From Sphingobium soli (GTDB lineage: Bacteria > Pseudomonadota > Alphaproteobacteria > Sphingomonadales > Sphingomonadaceae), in contig NZ_JAJGNP010000007.1 of assembly GCF_020782245.1 (NCBI RefSeq), positions 62,001 through 126,000 on the forward strand: a DNA stretch of 64,000 bases. Direction: 5' to 3'. Below the pieces are notes generated by a model. It worked only from the letters and a program-made list of their open reading frames with translations. It was not told where the DNA came from and ran no database searches. Position 1 is the stretch's first letter. Each line of letters begins with the position of its first letter. Below are positions 14,371 through 23,025 of the stretch, piece after piece. A program made the translations under genes and the position numbers.

Positions 14371-15540
14371 TTAGAAAGAACGCGGCAGGCCGAGGCTCTC
14401 GGCAATTGTGTTGCGCACCATTTCGTTGCTGATCGGCGTCATCCGCAGGATGCGATGGTCGCGCCAGTAACGCTGCATGTCGGTTTCCGCCGAATAGCCC
14501 ATGCCGCCCAATATCTGGATGCCAAGGTCCGCGGCCTTCACGGCATTCTCCGTGGCGACCATCTTGAGCATATTGGCCTCGGTTCCGCACGGCATGCCGT
14601 TGCTCTGCATCCAGGCGACGTTGTAAAGCAACAGCTCGGTCAGCTTCTGCCATGTCGCGATATCTGCGACATAATGCTGCAAAATCTGGAAGCGGCCGAT
14701 AATGCCGCCGAACGCCTTGCGTTGCAGCATATATTCCAGCGCGTCTTCCAGCACCCCGTCGATCGCGCCCAGACATTGCGCGCCCACCATGATCCGCTCA
14801 TTATTGAGTGTGGGCAACATCGCATACCAAGCCTGTCCAGGCTCACCCAGTACGTCCTCGTCGGGAACGAAGACATCCTCATAATGAACCTCGCACGATC
14901 CCATGGCGCGCATGCCCAGCTTGGGCAGGAGCGAGGCGGTGATGCCGGGCGATTTGGCGTCGACGAAGAACATGGTGAGGCCATGATGCTTCTTCTCGGC
15001 ATTTTTATCGGTGCGGGCGAGGACGAGCAGCCTGTCGGCCGCCTTTGCCCCCGTGGTCCACATCTTGGCGCCGTTCAGCGTCCAGCCGCCGTCGACCTTT
15101 TCGGCATGGGTCTTCATCGCGCCCAGAACGTCGGTGCCGCCGTCGGGTTCGGTCATCGACAGCGAGACGCGCAGCTTGCCCTGCGCCATGGGGCGCAGCC
15201 AGCGATTCTTCTGCTCCTCCGTGCCGACCGCGCCGATCGTCTTCGCCCCACCGAAGGAGGTGAGGCCCCAAACCCACAGCAGGCCGCCGGCCGTCCGTGC
15301 GAATTCGCGAGCGAAGATCATCTGCATCATGACGTCGCCGCCCAGGCCGTCATATTCCTCTGGAATGCCGATCCCGAAAAATCCCTGCTCGGCGATCTTG
15401 TCCCAAAGCGCGTAGGGATAATTTTCTTCGTCGGCTTCCAGCGCGCGCATCCAGTCCTTGGGGGCTTCGGCATCGACCCAGCGGCGGACAATGTCCCTGA
15501 ACGCCTGCTGTTCCTCGGTGAGTGAAAAATCCATCGTCAT
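14371..15540 (-). CDS. Acyl-CoA dehydrogenase
   Basis: 389 residues from ATG 15540; ATG 15534 is the alternative. It has SMTEPDGGTDV for FAD and substrate, MWTTGAKAADRLLVLART, LNNERIMVGAQCLG and ILGGMGYSAETDMQRYWRDHRI at the C-terminus. The FAD enzyme forms a 2,3-double bond in an acyl-CoA, with electrons going to ETF. It heads the operon running through the two hydratase subunits, VOC, hydrolase and SDR-like genes. A shared-type inverted repeat lies 55 bp upstream. Confidence 0.88.
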   Translation of the reverse strand: MTMDFSLTEEQQAFRDIVRRWVDAEAPKDWMRALEADEENYPYALWDKIAEQGFFGIGIPEEYDGLGGDVMMQMIFAREFARTAGGLLWVWGLTSFGGAKTIGAVGTEEQKNRWLRPMAQGKLRVSLSMTEPDGGTDVLGAMKTHAEKVDGGWTLNGAKMWTTGAKAADRLLVLARTDKNAEKKHHGLTMFFVDAKSPGITASLLPKLGMRAMGSCEVHYEDVFVPDEDVLGEPGQAWYAMLPTLNNERIMVGAQCLGAIDGVLEDALEYMLQRKAFGGIIGRFQILQHYVADIATWQKLTELLLYNVAWMQSNGMPCGTEANMLKMVATENAVKAADLGIQILGGMGYSAETDMQRYWRDHRILRMTPISNEMVRNTIAESLGLPRSF

Positions 15541-15587
15541 TCCCGTTAGTGGCACTGCGACTAAGCGCCCTGCGGATGCATTGCGAA

Positions 15588-15603
15588 CCTATCCAACTAT
15601 AGG
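15588..15603 (-). promoter_or_regulatory. CCTATC-N4-TATAGG repeat, upstream of acyl-CoA dehydrogenase operon
   Basis: CCTATC-caac-TATAGG, one position away from the perfect palindrome. The centre is 55 bp upstream of ATG 15540. It overlaps the last codons of the FMN reductase gene, implying an internal promoter that starts the acyl-CoA dehydrogenase operon separately from the ring-cleavage operon. Confidence 0.5.
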
Positions 15604-16151
15604 GCAGGCCGTCGGCAGAAACTGAACAACTGGTCCACCATCATAGCCAACTGGCCGGGAATAGGTGCGTTTTCGATTGGATCGCCTTCGCCGCCGATGG
15701 TGTTGATGGCGATGCCCAGCGGTGTCGGCCAGCCCCGCAGCGCGTGGGTAATGACCCGCAGTTGCTGGAGCGTGGCGACCGCGGCCTGCCAGCCGGCCGC
15801 TGTTGCCACGCAGCCCACGGGAAGACCATCGAAATAGCAACGCTCGTCCCGGCTCATATCCTCGACATAATCGAGCGCATTTTTCACAAAGCCGGAGATC
15901 GCTCCGTGGTAACCCGGTGAGCCGATGATGACGGCATCCGCCGACCGCAGGATGTCGACATAGCGTTTTGCCGCATCTGGACGATCCGGATTTTCGGACG
16001 CGTAAGACGGGAAGTCGATGTCCGCGCCGGCAAGCAGCGTCGTGCGTGCGCCGCGTTCCTCTGCGATGGCAAGCGCCTTGCGAAGCGCTCGCTCGGTGGA
16101 GGAATAGGCGCGCATTGTGCCGCCAATGGCGACGAAATGAAGTTGGGTCAT
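15597..16151 (-). CDS. NADPH-dependent FMN reductase family protein
   Basis: 184 residues, flavodoxin-like. GSPGYHGAISGFVKNALDYVEDM is the family's FMN-binding signature (residues about 77-99), and GTMRAYSSTERAL near the N-terminus binds the phosphate. It likely makes reduced FMN for a partner flavin-dependent oxygenase, or acts as a quinone reductase. It starts 1 bp after the SDR stop and is the last gene of the ring-cleavage operon. Confidence 0.83.
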   Translation of the reverse strand: MTQLHFVAIGGTMRAYSSTERALRKALAIAEERGARTTLLAGADIDFPSYASENPDRPDAAKRYVDILRSADAVIIGSPGYHGAISGFVKNALDYVEDMSRDERCYFDGLPVGCVATAAGWQAAVATLQQLRVITHALRGWPTPLGIAINTIGGEGDPIENAPIPGQLAMMVDQLFSFCRRPAL

Positions 16152-16152
16152 A

Positions 16153-16929
16153 TCAGATCGACAATCCTCCCTCGACAGGGATCACCGATCCGGTGACATA
16201 GGCGCCCGCCCGCGAGGCGAGATAGATGGCTGCGCCCGCCAGATCTTCCGGCGTACCGACGCGGCCGCGGGGCACCATCGATTCCACCATCGTGCGCATC
16301 TCGCTGGAGGTGATGACGGTCATCTCGGATTCGAAGAATCCGGGTGCGATGACGTTGACGGTGATGTTGTCGCGGCCCAGCCGCTTGGCGAGGCCTTTCG
16401 CCATCCAGTGGATGGCGCTCTTCGACGCCTGATAGGCATAATTTTCCTTGGGGCCGACCTTGAGCGCGCCGACAGACCCGATGTTGATGATCGATGCGGG
16501 ACGCTCCGCCGTGCCGCCCGCGCGGAGCAGGGGCAGAAATTTCCGAAGCGTGAAGAAAGGGGCCTTCAGGTTCAGGTCGATGACCGGATCCCATTCGTCC
16601 TCGCCATAATCGTCGATGGGCGCGTCGGCCATGGTCCCGGCGTTGTTCACCAGGACATGCACGGCCTGTTCTTGGGTGGACACCGCCGCGACCAGAGCCT
16701 CGATCCCAGCAAGTGTCGAAAGATCTGCGACCAGGCCGGTACAGCGGCCGCCAGTGGTAGCGGAAATCTCCGCCGCGGCCGCGGTCACCTTGGCCTGCGT
16801 GCGGGCACAGATATAGACTGTGGCGTCCGCCGCAGCCAGGCCGGTCGCGATATGACGGCCGATGCCGGTCGACCCGCCGGTAACAACGGCGACGCGGTCC
16901 TGTAGCGAGAACAGCTCGGCGGCATTCAT
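16153..16929 (-). CDS. Short-chain dehydrogenase/reductase
   Basis: 258 residues: TGGSTGIG near residue 18, NNAGT near 95, NIGSVG, Y-x3-K in YAYQASKSA, and VIPVEGGLSI at the end. A complete classical SDR, similar to the one at 29897 (RAGAYVTG and IPV-GG are shared). It overlaps the hydrolase gene by 4 bp (ATGA). As part of the extradiol operon it could oxidise a diol or hydroxyacyl intermediate. Confidence 0.86.
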   Translation of the reverse strand: MNAAELFSLQDRVAVVTGGSTGIGRHIATGLAAADATVYICARTQAKVTAAAAEISATTGGRCTGLVADLSTLAGIEALVAAVSTQEQAVHVLVNNAGTMADAPIDDYGEDEWDPVIDLNLKAPFFTLRKFLPLLRAGGTAERPASIINIGSVGALKVGPKENYAYQASKSAIHWMAKGLAKRLGRDNITVNVIAPGFFESEMTVITSSEMRTMVESMVPRGRVGTPEDLAGAAIYLASRAGAYVTGSVIPVEGGLSI

Positions 16930-17666
16930 GCCGGAGCTCCCGCGCCGGAAATCTTCAGAATGAGGTCGGTCGTTCCCTCTGGATCGCCCACCAGCAGGGC
17001 GTGATCGCCCGGATGGTCATGGATGGTCCAGCCCAGCTCGCGCGCCCGGTCGTGCATCGCCGTCATCACCGTGACGGCCGCCGCGATATAGTCGACGGGC
17101 CGGTCGATAGCCTCGGCACCTACGGGGATGACGCAGGCGGTCGCCTTCATCGGCTGGTCCGACAAATTGTCTAGCAGCCATTTCTCCCGCGCCGGGTCCA
17201 TGAGATGGGGATGCTCCTTGGCCGCCGCCCGCTGCATTTCATGCACGCCCGACCCTACCGGGCCTTCGCCTGCTTCGAGCATCGCATCCAGCGCGGCGAG
17301 CTGGTCTTCCGGGACATAGCCCATGAGGGATCCGATCCGTTCCCCCGACCGGGGCACGATGGCGTCGAGATAGATGATGGATGCGATGCGGTCGCCCACC
17401 TCCGCGATCACGCCGGGCGCGACCGTGCCCGCATAGCTGTGCGCGACCAGCACGACGTCGCGCAGATCCTCATATTTGAAGACATTGACGATGTCGCGCA
17501 CATGAGTCGCATTGCCCACATCGCGGCCGATCAGATGCTCGCGCTCGCCAAAGCCGGTGAAGGTCGGCGTGTAGACCTTGTGGCCCCCGGCCTCCAGAAT
17601 TTCGCGGACATATTTCCATGTCCAGCCGCCCATGCCGCCGCCGTGAAGAAGTAGGAATGTGGACAT
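16926..17666 (-). CDS. Alpha/beta hydrolase, EstC/hydroxynitrile-lyase-like
   Basis: 246 residues. LLLHGGGMGGWTWKYV gives the oxyanion loop, A-H-S-Y-A-G near residue 80 the nucleophile, and DHPGDHALLVGDP the histidine. This small plant-esterase-like subfamily includes salicylate and carboxyl esterases. It lies 5 bp downstream of the extradiol dioxygenase, so hydrolysis of a ring-fission product or an ester is a plausible role. Confidence 0.83.
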   Translation of the reverse strand: MSTFLLLHGGGMGGWTWKYVREILEAGGHKVYTPTFTGFGEREHLIGRDVGNATHVRDIVNVFKYEDLRDVVLVAHSYAGTVAPGVIAEVGDRIASIIYLDAIVPRSGERIGSLMGYVPEDQLAALDAMLEAGEGPVGSGVHEMQRAAAKEHPHLMDPAREKWLLDNLSDQPMKATACVIPVGAEAIDRPVDYIAAAVTVMTAMHDRARELGWTIHDHPGDHALLVGDPEGTTDLILKISGAGAPA

Positions 17667-17671
17667 GACGA

Positions 17672-18628
17672 TCAGGCCTCCGCCGGTTCAGTGTTCTGGA
17701 TGAATTCGGGGAATGGATCGGGTCCCCACAGGAACATGCTGTCCTCTGGCGCATGGTTGGCGGCCGGCCAGTCGACATCATGCGGAATGAAGTCGATATC
17801 GGCTGAATATTCGCTGAAACTGCCCCAGGGATCACGCACATAATAGAAATAATTGGCGCCCAGCACATGCTGGCCCACGCCCCAGTTGGGGCCATAGCCC
17901 GCCCGGGCCATGGTCGCGCCGCCCAGGCCCACTTCCATCACCGACCCGACGTCCCAGCTATTGTGATGCATGCCTCGCCGATCGGACAGGACGAGGGCCA
18001 GCAGGTGATGATCGCTGCCATGGGGGCCGTGCAGGAAGGCGACGGCCGGCTCGCTCTTGTCGGACAGTCGCAGGCCGAGCGTCTTCTCATAGAAGTCGAT
18101 CGCGGCATTCACGTCGGTCGCGAAGATCGCGAAATGCGAAAGGCGGCGCGGATGAACCTTGGGCGCTTTGCTGTTAGGGATCGCGCCGGATTGGCCCGGC
18201 GCCGCGCTGACGAAGGTGAAATGGCTCTTTTCCGATGGCGTTGCCTTGTCTGCGACACGAACGTTGATCGGCAGGCCATCGAAGCCTGCGAACCAGATGC
18301 CGTCGGCTTCCGCGCCTTCGGGCGCCTTGATCCGGGTGACGCCGCAGCCGTCGAGATGGGCGGCAAAGGCATCCGCTTCGTCCGGATAGATGCCGAAGCT
18401 CAGATAGCGCAGCCGCTTGGCGTCGCCGCCCTGGCTCAGCACGGCCCAGCGATGCGGATTGCCGACCGCATATAATTCCAGCGTGTCATCCCGCTCGCGG
18501 ACGTCGAGCCCGAAGAGCGTGTAGAATTTCCGCGCGGCTTCCAGATCGGGCACTTCGACCGCGAAATGATCGATGGAATGGACGCCCAAACTATTGGCGC
18601 GGCGTCCCGACGGGCTGTTTTGGTTCAT
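17672..18628 (-). CDS. Extradiol ring-cleavage dioxygenase, VOC (type I, two-domain)
   Basis: 318 residues, two VOC domains (residues about 15-130 and 160-290). The Fe(II) ligands fit H165 (LSHFAIF), H221 or H222 (MHHNSWD) and E273 (FSEYS), all in the C-terminal domain as in catechol 2,3-dioxygenases. It should cleave a catechol-type ring next to the hydroxyls. Its operon contains an FAH-family hydrolase upstream and an alpha/beta hydrolase downstream, the usual follow-up of meta cleavage. Confidence 0.88.
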   Translation of the reverse strand: MNQNSPSGRRANSLGVHSIDHFAVEVPDLEAARKFYTLFGLDVRERDDTLELYAVGNPHRWAVLSQGGDAKRLRYLSFGIYPDEADAFAAHLDGCGVTRIKAPEGAEADGIWFAGFDGLPINVRVADKATPSEKSHFTFVSAAPGQSGAIPNSKAPKVHPRRLSHFAIFATDVNAAIDFYEKTLGLRLSDKSEPAVAFLHGPHGSDHHLLALVLSDRRGMHHNSWDVGSVMEVGLGGATMARAGYGPNWGVGQHVLGANYFYYVRDPWGSFSEYSADIDFIPHDVDWPAANHAPEDSMFLWGPDPFPEFIQNTEPAEA

Positions 18629-18680
18629 CCTTCCCTCCTTGGCTGGCCAGGCACCGACAGAACGGCGCCCGGCCTTTCGA

Positions 18681-19532
18681 TCATGCTGCCTTGATGGGGT
18701 TCACCAACAGGCCGATCTTCTCGATTTCCACTTCGCACACATCGCCATCCTTCATGAACAGCGGAGGCTTGCGGGCCAGGCCGATGCCCGACGGGGTTCC
18801 CATGACCAGGACGTCGCCCGCTTCCAGCGTGAAGCAGGTGGAGAGGAGGGCGACCGTGTCGACGACATCGAACACCATGTCGGAGGTGTTCGCGCTCTGC
18901 ACCACCTGGCCGTTGAGGCGGGTTTCGATCTTGAGGCCGGCACCGCCCGCAGGCAGTTCGTCGGCCGTTACCAGCCAGGGACCGAAGGCGCCGGTATCGT
19001 CGAAATTCTTGCCGACCGTCCACTGCGGCGTCTTGAGCTGATAGTCGCGGATCGAACCGTCGTTGAACACCGAATAGGCGACGATATGCGAGAGCGCGTC
19101 GTCCTTGCTGATATCCTTGCCGCCCTTGCCGACGACCGCGACCATTTCCGCCTCATAATCGAGTTGATCGGAACAGGGCGGTTTGATGATCGGTGCGCCA
19201 TGGCCGATGAGGCTCGAATTGAAACGGCCGAATATCGTCGGGAATTCGGGCACGGTGAATCCGCCTTCAGCCGCGTGATCCTTGTAGTTGAGACCTAGGC
19301 AGAGGATCTTGGGCGCCTTGACGAGGGGCGGCAGGAAAGTGAGGTCTTCAACCTGCACTTCCTCGCCCTCTGCGCTGACTTTCGCGCCGGCATCCGTCAG
19401 GGCGCTGCCGCCGCTGGCGATCAACACATCCAGATCATAGAGGGCAGCGTCGCCGAACAGCGCCTTGACGCCCGCGCCCGTGTCCACTGCCAGACCGACC
19501 GCGCCGTTCTTCGTTACCTTGGCCAACCGCAT
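18681..19532 (-). CDS. Fumarylacetoacetate hydrolase (FAH) family protein
   Basis: 283 residues from ATG 19532 with AGGAGG; an upstream TTG is open but unlikely. CLGLNYKDHAAE, D-Y-E-A-E metal-binding motif near residue 128, FNDGSIRDYQ, and MGTPSGIGLARKPP are family hallmarks. FAH-fold enzymes act on acylpyruvates or 2-oxo-enoates with Mg or Ca. It is the first gene of the ring-cleavage operon, divergent from the GntR gene, so it probably processes the product of the extradiol enzyme. Confidence 0.87.
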   Translation of the reverse strand: MRLAKVTKNGAVGLAVDTGAGVKALFGDAALYDLDVLIASGGSALTDAGAKVSAEGEEVQVEDLTFLPPLVKAPKILCLGLNYKDHAAEGGFTVPEFPTIFGRFNSSLIGHGAPIIKPPCSDQLDYEAEMVAVVGKGGKDISKDDALSHIVAYSVFNDGSIRDYQLKTPQWTVGKNFDDTGAFGPWLVTADELPAGGAGLKIETRLNGQVVQSANTSDMVFDVVDTVALLSTCFTLEAGDVLVMGTPSGIGLARKPPLFMKDGDVCEVEIEKIGLLVNPIKAA

Positions 19533-19587
19533 ATGCAAACCTCCTGAGAATCTGTCCCACCCACTGAACCGAAGGCATGGGATTGAA

Positions 19588-19601
19588 TGAAATATATTTC
19601 A
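19588..19601. promoter_or_regulatory. 14-bp palindrome TGAAATATATTTCA between FAH and GntR genes
   Basis: A perfect palindrome in the 98-bp divergent region. This is where a GntR regulator would control itself and the ring-cleavage operon. Its core GAAATATATTTC resembles the direct repeats in front of the MalT-type regulator (31831-31873). Confidence 0.5.
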
Positions 19602-19630
19602 AGCCATAAAATACATCTTGTCGAATTGCC

Positions 19631-20371
19631 ATGGGTGGCGAAGCTGATATAGTTGTTGCGATGACCAAAAAGCTGAGCCTGACCGAACGCGCCTACCGGC
19701 AATTGCGCGACGATCTCCTGACCTGTCGGCTGGTGCCGGGCGCGAAAATCAACATCAAGGATATTACGGAAACGCAGGGCTTCAGTCTCGGGGCGGTGCG
19801 CGAAGCCCTGTCGCGGCTTACGTCCGAGGGCTTCGTGACGCAGGACGATGCGCGGGGATTTCGGGTGACGCCGATATCGATCGGCGATTTGACCGATCTG
19901 GTCAGGGTCCGCAGCGATATTGAGGGGCAATGCCTCCGCCGCGCGATCGAGAAGGGAGGCCTGGACTGGGAAGCCTCTATCGTCAGCGCGGCCCATAAGT
20001 TGGGCAAGACCCCGACCCGCGACCCGCGAGAGGCGGCCCGTCTGAACGAGGATTATGCCGACGCCCATGCGGCCTTCCATCACGCCCTGGTCGCCGCGTG
20101 CGACAGTCCATGGTTGCTCAAGATGCGCGACTGGCTCTATGCCCAGTCGGAACGCTATCGCTATCTCACCGTGCCTTTGGCCCATGGCGACCGGGATCTG
20201 GTTCATGAACATGCGCAGATCGTCGACGCGGCGCTCGCGCGGGACGCCGACCGCGCCGAGGCGCTGCTGACGGACCATTTGATGGCGACGGCGCGGCTGC
20301 TGATCGACCCGCAGAATGCGCGGGGCGGGACCGATATCGAATGGGCGGCTGGCGCGGATCGGGCCCTCTGA
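19631..20371 (+). CDS. GntR-family transcriptional regulator (FadR/FCD type)
   Basis: 246 residues. The winged helix (about 15-75) includes ERAYRQLRDDLLTCRLVPGAKI and SLGAVREALSRLTSEGFV. The C-terminal FCD ligand domain has DAHAAFHHAL and a histidine-containing HEHAQIVDAAL segment, which suggest a metal site. ATG 19631 is used; ATG 19661 (MTKKLSL) is the alternative and would match family length well. It is divergent from the FAH gene with a palindrome between, so it probably represses the extradiol operon until an acid intermediate binds. Confidence 0.85.
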   Translation: MGGEADIVVAMTKKLSLTERAYRQLRDDLLTCRLVPGAKINIKDITETQGFSLGAVREALSRLTSEGFVTQDDARGFRVTPISIGDLTDLVRVRSDIEGQCLRRAIEKGGLDWEASIVSAAHKLGKTPTRDPREAARLNEDYADAHAAFHHALVAACDSPWLLKMRDWLYAQSERYRYLTVPLAHGDRDLVHEHAQIVDAALARDADRAEALLTDHLMATARLLIDPQNARGGTDIEWAAGADRAL

Positions 20372-20378
20372 TCCCATA

Positions 20379-21161
20379 TCAGCTCTGCCGGTTCTGACCG
20401 GTGCCACCGCCGCTGGCGGGCATCAGCATGTTGCTCATACCGCCATCGACCAGCAGGTCGACACCGCTGATGTGGCTTGCATGAGGGCCGATCAGAAACA
20501 GGATCGCCTGCGCGACATCCTCGGCCACGCCAAGTTTGCGCAGGGGAATATTGGCTTCCCGCTGGTCGCGCCGCGACGGATCTTCATATCCCGCAGCGGT
20601 CATCGGCGTGTAGGTGGGGCCGGGCGACACCGTATTGCATCGGATACCGTCCGGCCCCCATTCGATGCTGAGCTGGCGTATCATCATCAACAAGGCGGCC
20701 TTGCTGGAGGAATAAAAGCCAAGCGCGGGCGTAGGCTGGGTGGCCGACATGGACGCGGTCGCGACGAAGGCGCCCTTGCTCTCCTTCAGGTGCGGATGGG
20801 CGGCCTTGCCGAGCAGCCAGGACGAGCGGGTGTTGATGGCGAAGATGCGATCGAAATCGCCGATCGGCAGTTCGGCCAATGCACCGCCCATGATGATGCC
20901 GGCATTGCTGATGACGGCGTCGATCCCATCCATATGCGCGAGCGCCGCCGCGACAATCCGGTCGCCGCAATCCGGTTCGGCCAGATCGACCACGCAGGTC
21001 GCGGCGGCGGGGCCGACCGCATCGGCCACCACCTGCAGATTGGCGGCATCCCGATCCGCGAGCAGCATCCGGTGTTCACCCGGAATCATCGACCCGGCCG
21101 CCAGCAGTTCGGCGCAGGCTCTGCCGATGCCGCTTGCAGCACCCGTGATGATCACCCGCAT
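20379..21161 (-). CDS. Short-chain dehydrogenase/reductase
   Basis: 260 residues: TGAASGIG near residue 6, SNAG, TASMSA for the serine, Y-x3-K in FYSSSKAAL, and LLVDGGMSN followed by a glycine-rich tail. The helix after the nucleotide loop contains a few unusual residues but the catalytic set is complete. It is convergent with the GntR gene and 41 bp downstream of the CoA ligase gene, so it shares that operon. It may oxidise the hydroxyl of the substrate that is then activated. Confidence 0.83.
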   Translation of the reverse strand: MRVIITGAASGIGRACAELLAAGSMIPGEHRMLLADRDAANLQVVADAVGPAAATCVVDLAEPDCGDRIVAAALAHMDGIDAVISNAGIIMGGALAELPIGDFDRIFAINTRSSWLLGKAAHPHLKESKGAFVATASMSATQPTPALGFYSSSKAALLMMIRQLSIEWGPDGIRCNTVSPGPTYTPMTAAGYEDPSRRDQREANIPLRKLGVAEDVAQAILFLIGPHASHISGVDLLVDGGMSNMLMPASGGGTGQNRQS

Positions 21162-21202
21162 GTCACTCTCCCTACACTTTCATGGCGTCGATGCGCCGTG
21201 TT

Positions 21203-22873
21203 TCAGTCCTTCAGGCCCAGTTCGTCCATCAACGCGCCGCGCAGCTTGAACTTCTGGATTTTCGATGCCGACATCGGCCATTCGTCGATGAAACGGATAT
21301 GCCGCGGAACCTTGAAGGAAGCGAGGCGCTGCCGGGTATAGGCGATGAGTTCCTCCGCCTCGACCTCCACATCGCCTTCGCGTTCGATGTAGGCGGCGGG
21401 GATTTCCGCCAGCCGCTCGTCCGGCAGCCCGACGACCTGCGCGAGACGAACCGCCGGATGGGTGGCCAGCACCGCCTCGACCTCGGCCGCGGCGACATTT
21501 TCCCCACCCACTTTCAGCATATCCTTGAACCGGCCGTGGAACATGACGTGGCCATGTTCGTCGATCGAGCCGATATCGGCGCTATGATACCAGCCATCGG
21601 CATCGAGCACCTCTGCGGTCTTCTGCGGGTCCTTGTAATAGCCGTCGAACAGATTGTAGCCGCGAATGAGGATTTCGCCGCGTTCGTCCACGCCCTTTTC
21701 CGCGCCGGTTTCGGGATCGACGATCTTCATCTCTATGCCCGCAAGGGGGAAACCAAGTTTCTTGAAGCCCATTTCCGGTTCCATCGCATAGCCGCCGGTG
21801 GTGACGATGCCGGTCGCCTCGGTCATGCCCATGGTGCCCACTTGGAGCATGTTTGGGGCTTTCTCCCGATAGGCCTGGCCTACGCGATCAGGCATGAAGG
21901 CGAAGCAGCTATTTTGCAGGCGCACCGACGACATGTCGGTCTTGGCCCAGTCGGGATGGGTGATCATGGCCTGATGGAAAGTGACGAAGGGCAGGAACAT
22001 CATCGTCACCCGTTCATCCTCGATCTGCCGCAGACTCTCCCCGGCATCGAAATGCGGCTGGCCGATGAAGGTGCCGCCCACGTCGATCGCGCCCAGCATG
22101 CAGAGCATCGCAGCGATATGGAATAAAGGCAGCGGCGACCAGGCGCGCTCGTCGGGCTGGAAGGACCAGCGATAGCGAGCGAGATTCGATGCCTCCCGAG
22201 TGACGGCCTCATGGCTGAGCAGGCACCCTTTGGGGTTGGCCGATGTCCCTGACGTATACAGGATCATCGCGGTGTCGCGGACCCTGACGGTCAGACGGGA
22301 TGCATGTACCTCTACTTCCTCCACTTCCTGCACCGCCGCATCGAAGGTTGCCTGATCTACGAAACCGGGGACCGAACGGCCACCCAGCATCACGATCCGC
22401 TTGAGCAGAGGCGCGCCCGCAAGCGTGAGTGAGGAGGAGTCCGCGGCATCGGGCAGGTCGGGGAAAGCCTCAACCAGCCGTTGACCGAAATCGATATGCT
22501 CACTGATCATATCATTGGTGATGATCGCCGCCAGATCGGCATTTTGCGCGACATAGGCCATTTCAGGCGCCTTGTACCGTGCGTTCATCAGCACGGAGAC
22601 AGCGCCGCACATCGCATTGGCGAACAGGGTCTCGACAAATTCGATGCTGGACGGCAACAGGATGCCGACATTGTCGCCGCGCGCGATGCCCAGCGCCTTC
22701 AGGCCGCGCGCGCGCTTCAGGACGCTCTGTACGACATCGTCATATGTCTTGCGTTCTCCCGGGAATACCAATGCTTCCTTGTCGGATGCCTTGTCCCACC
22801 CTTTGAGAAGCAGATCGCCCAGAGTGGTTGCAGAAATACGGAATGGGGCGCAATCTTCGCCTTGTGTGACCAC
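21203..22873 (-). CDS. AMP-forming acyl-CoA synthetase
   Basis: 556 residues. The AMP-binding P-loop is Y-T-S-G-T-S-A-N-P-K-G near residue 210. GTMGMTEATG, the hinge segment HSADIGSIDEHGHVMFHGRFKDMLKVGGENV, and the C-terminal catalytic lysine in SASKIQKFKL are present. It activates a carboxylic acid to its CoA thioester with ATP. It diverges from the thiolase/FadJ operon, consistent with providing CoA esters for it. The acid substrate could be a medium-chain, aromatic or terpenoid acid. Confidence 0.88.
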   Translation of the reverse strand: MVTQGEDCAPFRISATTLGDLLLKGWDKASDKEALVFPGERKTYDDVVQSVLKRARGLKALGIARGDNVGILLPSSIEFVETLFANAMCGAVSVLMNARYKAPEMAYVAQNADLAAIITNDMISEHIDFGQRLVEAFPDLPDAADSSSLTLAGAPLLKRIVMLGGRSVPGFVDQATFDAAVQEVEEVEVHASRLTVRVRDTAMILYTSGTSANPKGCLLSHEAVTREASNLARYRWSFQPDERAWSPLPLFHIAAMLCMLGAIDVGGTFIGQPHFDAGESLRQIEDERVTMMFLPFVTFHQAMITHPDWAKTDMSSVRLQNSCFAFMPDRVGQAYREKAPNMLQVGTMGMTEATGIVTTGGYAMEPEMGFKKLGFPLAGIEMKIVDPETGAEKGVDERGEILIRGYNLFDGYYKDPQKTAEVLDADGWYHSADIGSIDEHGHVMFHGRFKDMLKVGGENVAAAEVEAVLATHPAVRLAQVVGLPDERLAEIPAAYIEREGDVEVEAEELIAYTRQRLASFKVPRHIRFIDEWPMSASKIQKFKLRGALMDELGLKD

Positions 22874-22943
22874 GGATGTCCGCTCCTAAAATGCCGGTCA
22901 GCTATCGATGATGATCAGATTGCAGCCATCGCGTCTGCCTGCG

Positions 22944-22959
22944 CCTTTCGTTGGATAGG
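22944..22959 (+). promoter_or_regulatory. CCTNYC-N4-GRNAGG repeat, upstream of thiolase/beta-oxidation operon
   Basis: CCTTTC-gttg-GATAGG; one half-site is perfect. The centre is 74 bp upstream of the thiolase ATG (23026), and also 78 bp from the divergent CoA-ligase start, so it may control both. Confidence 0.58.
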
Positions 22960-23025
22960 TGCAGCTTTGCCTTCCTGGTCCAAGAGCAAGGGCAGAGATT
23001 TTGTATCACTGTGCGGGAATTCACG

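Noticed and set aside
20388..20401. CCGGT-TCTG-ACCGG hairpin at the end of the SDR at 20379
   Set aside because: A 5-bp stem within the last codons, with no T-run; too weak to call a terminator between the convergent genes.
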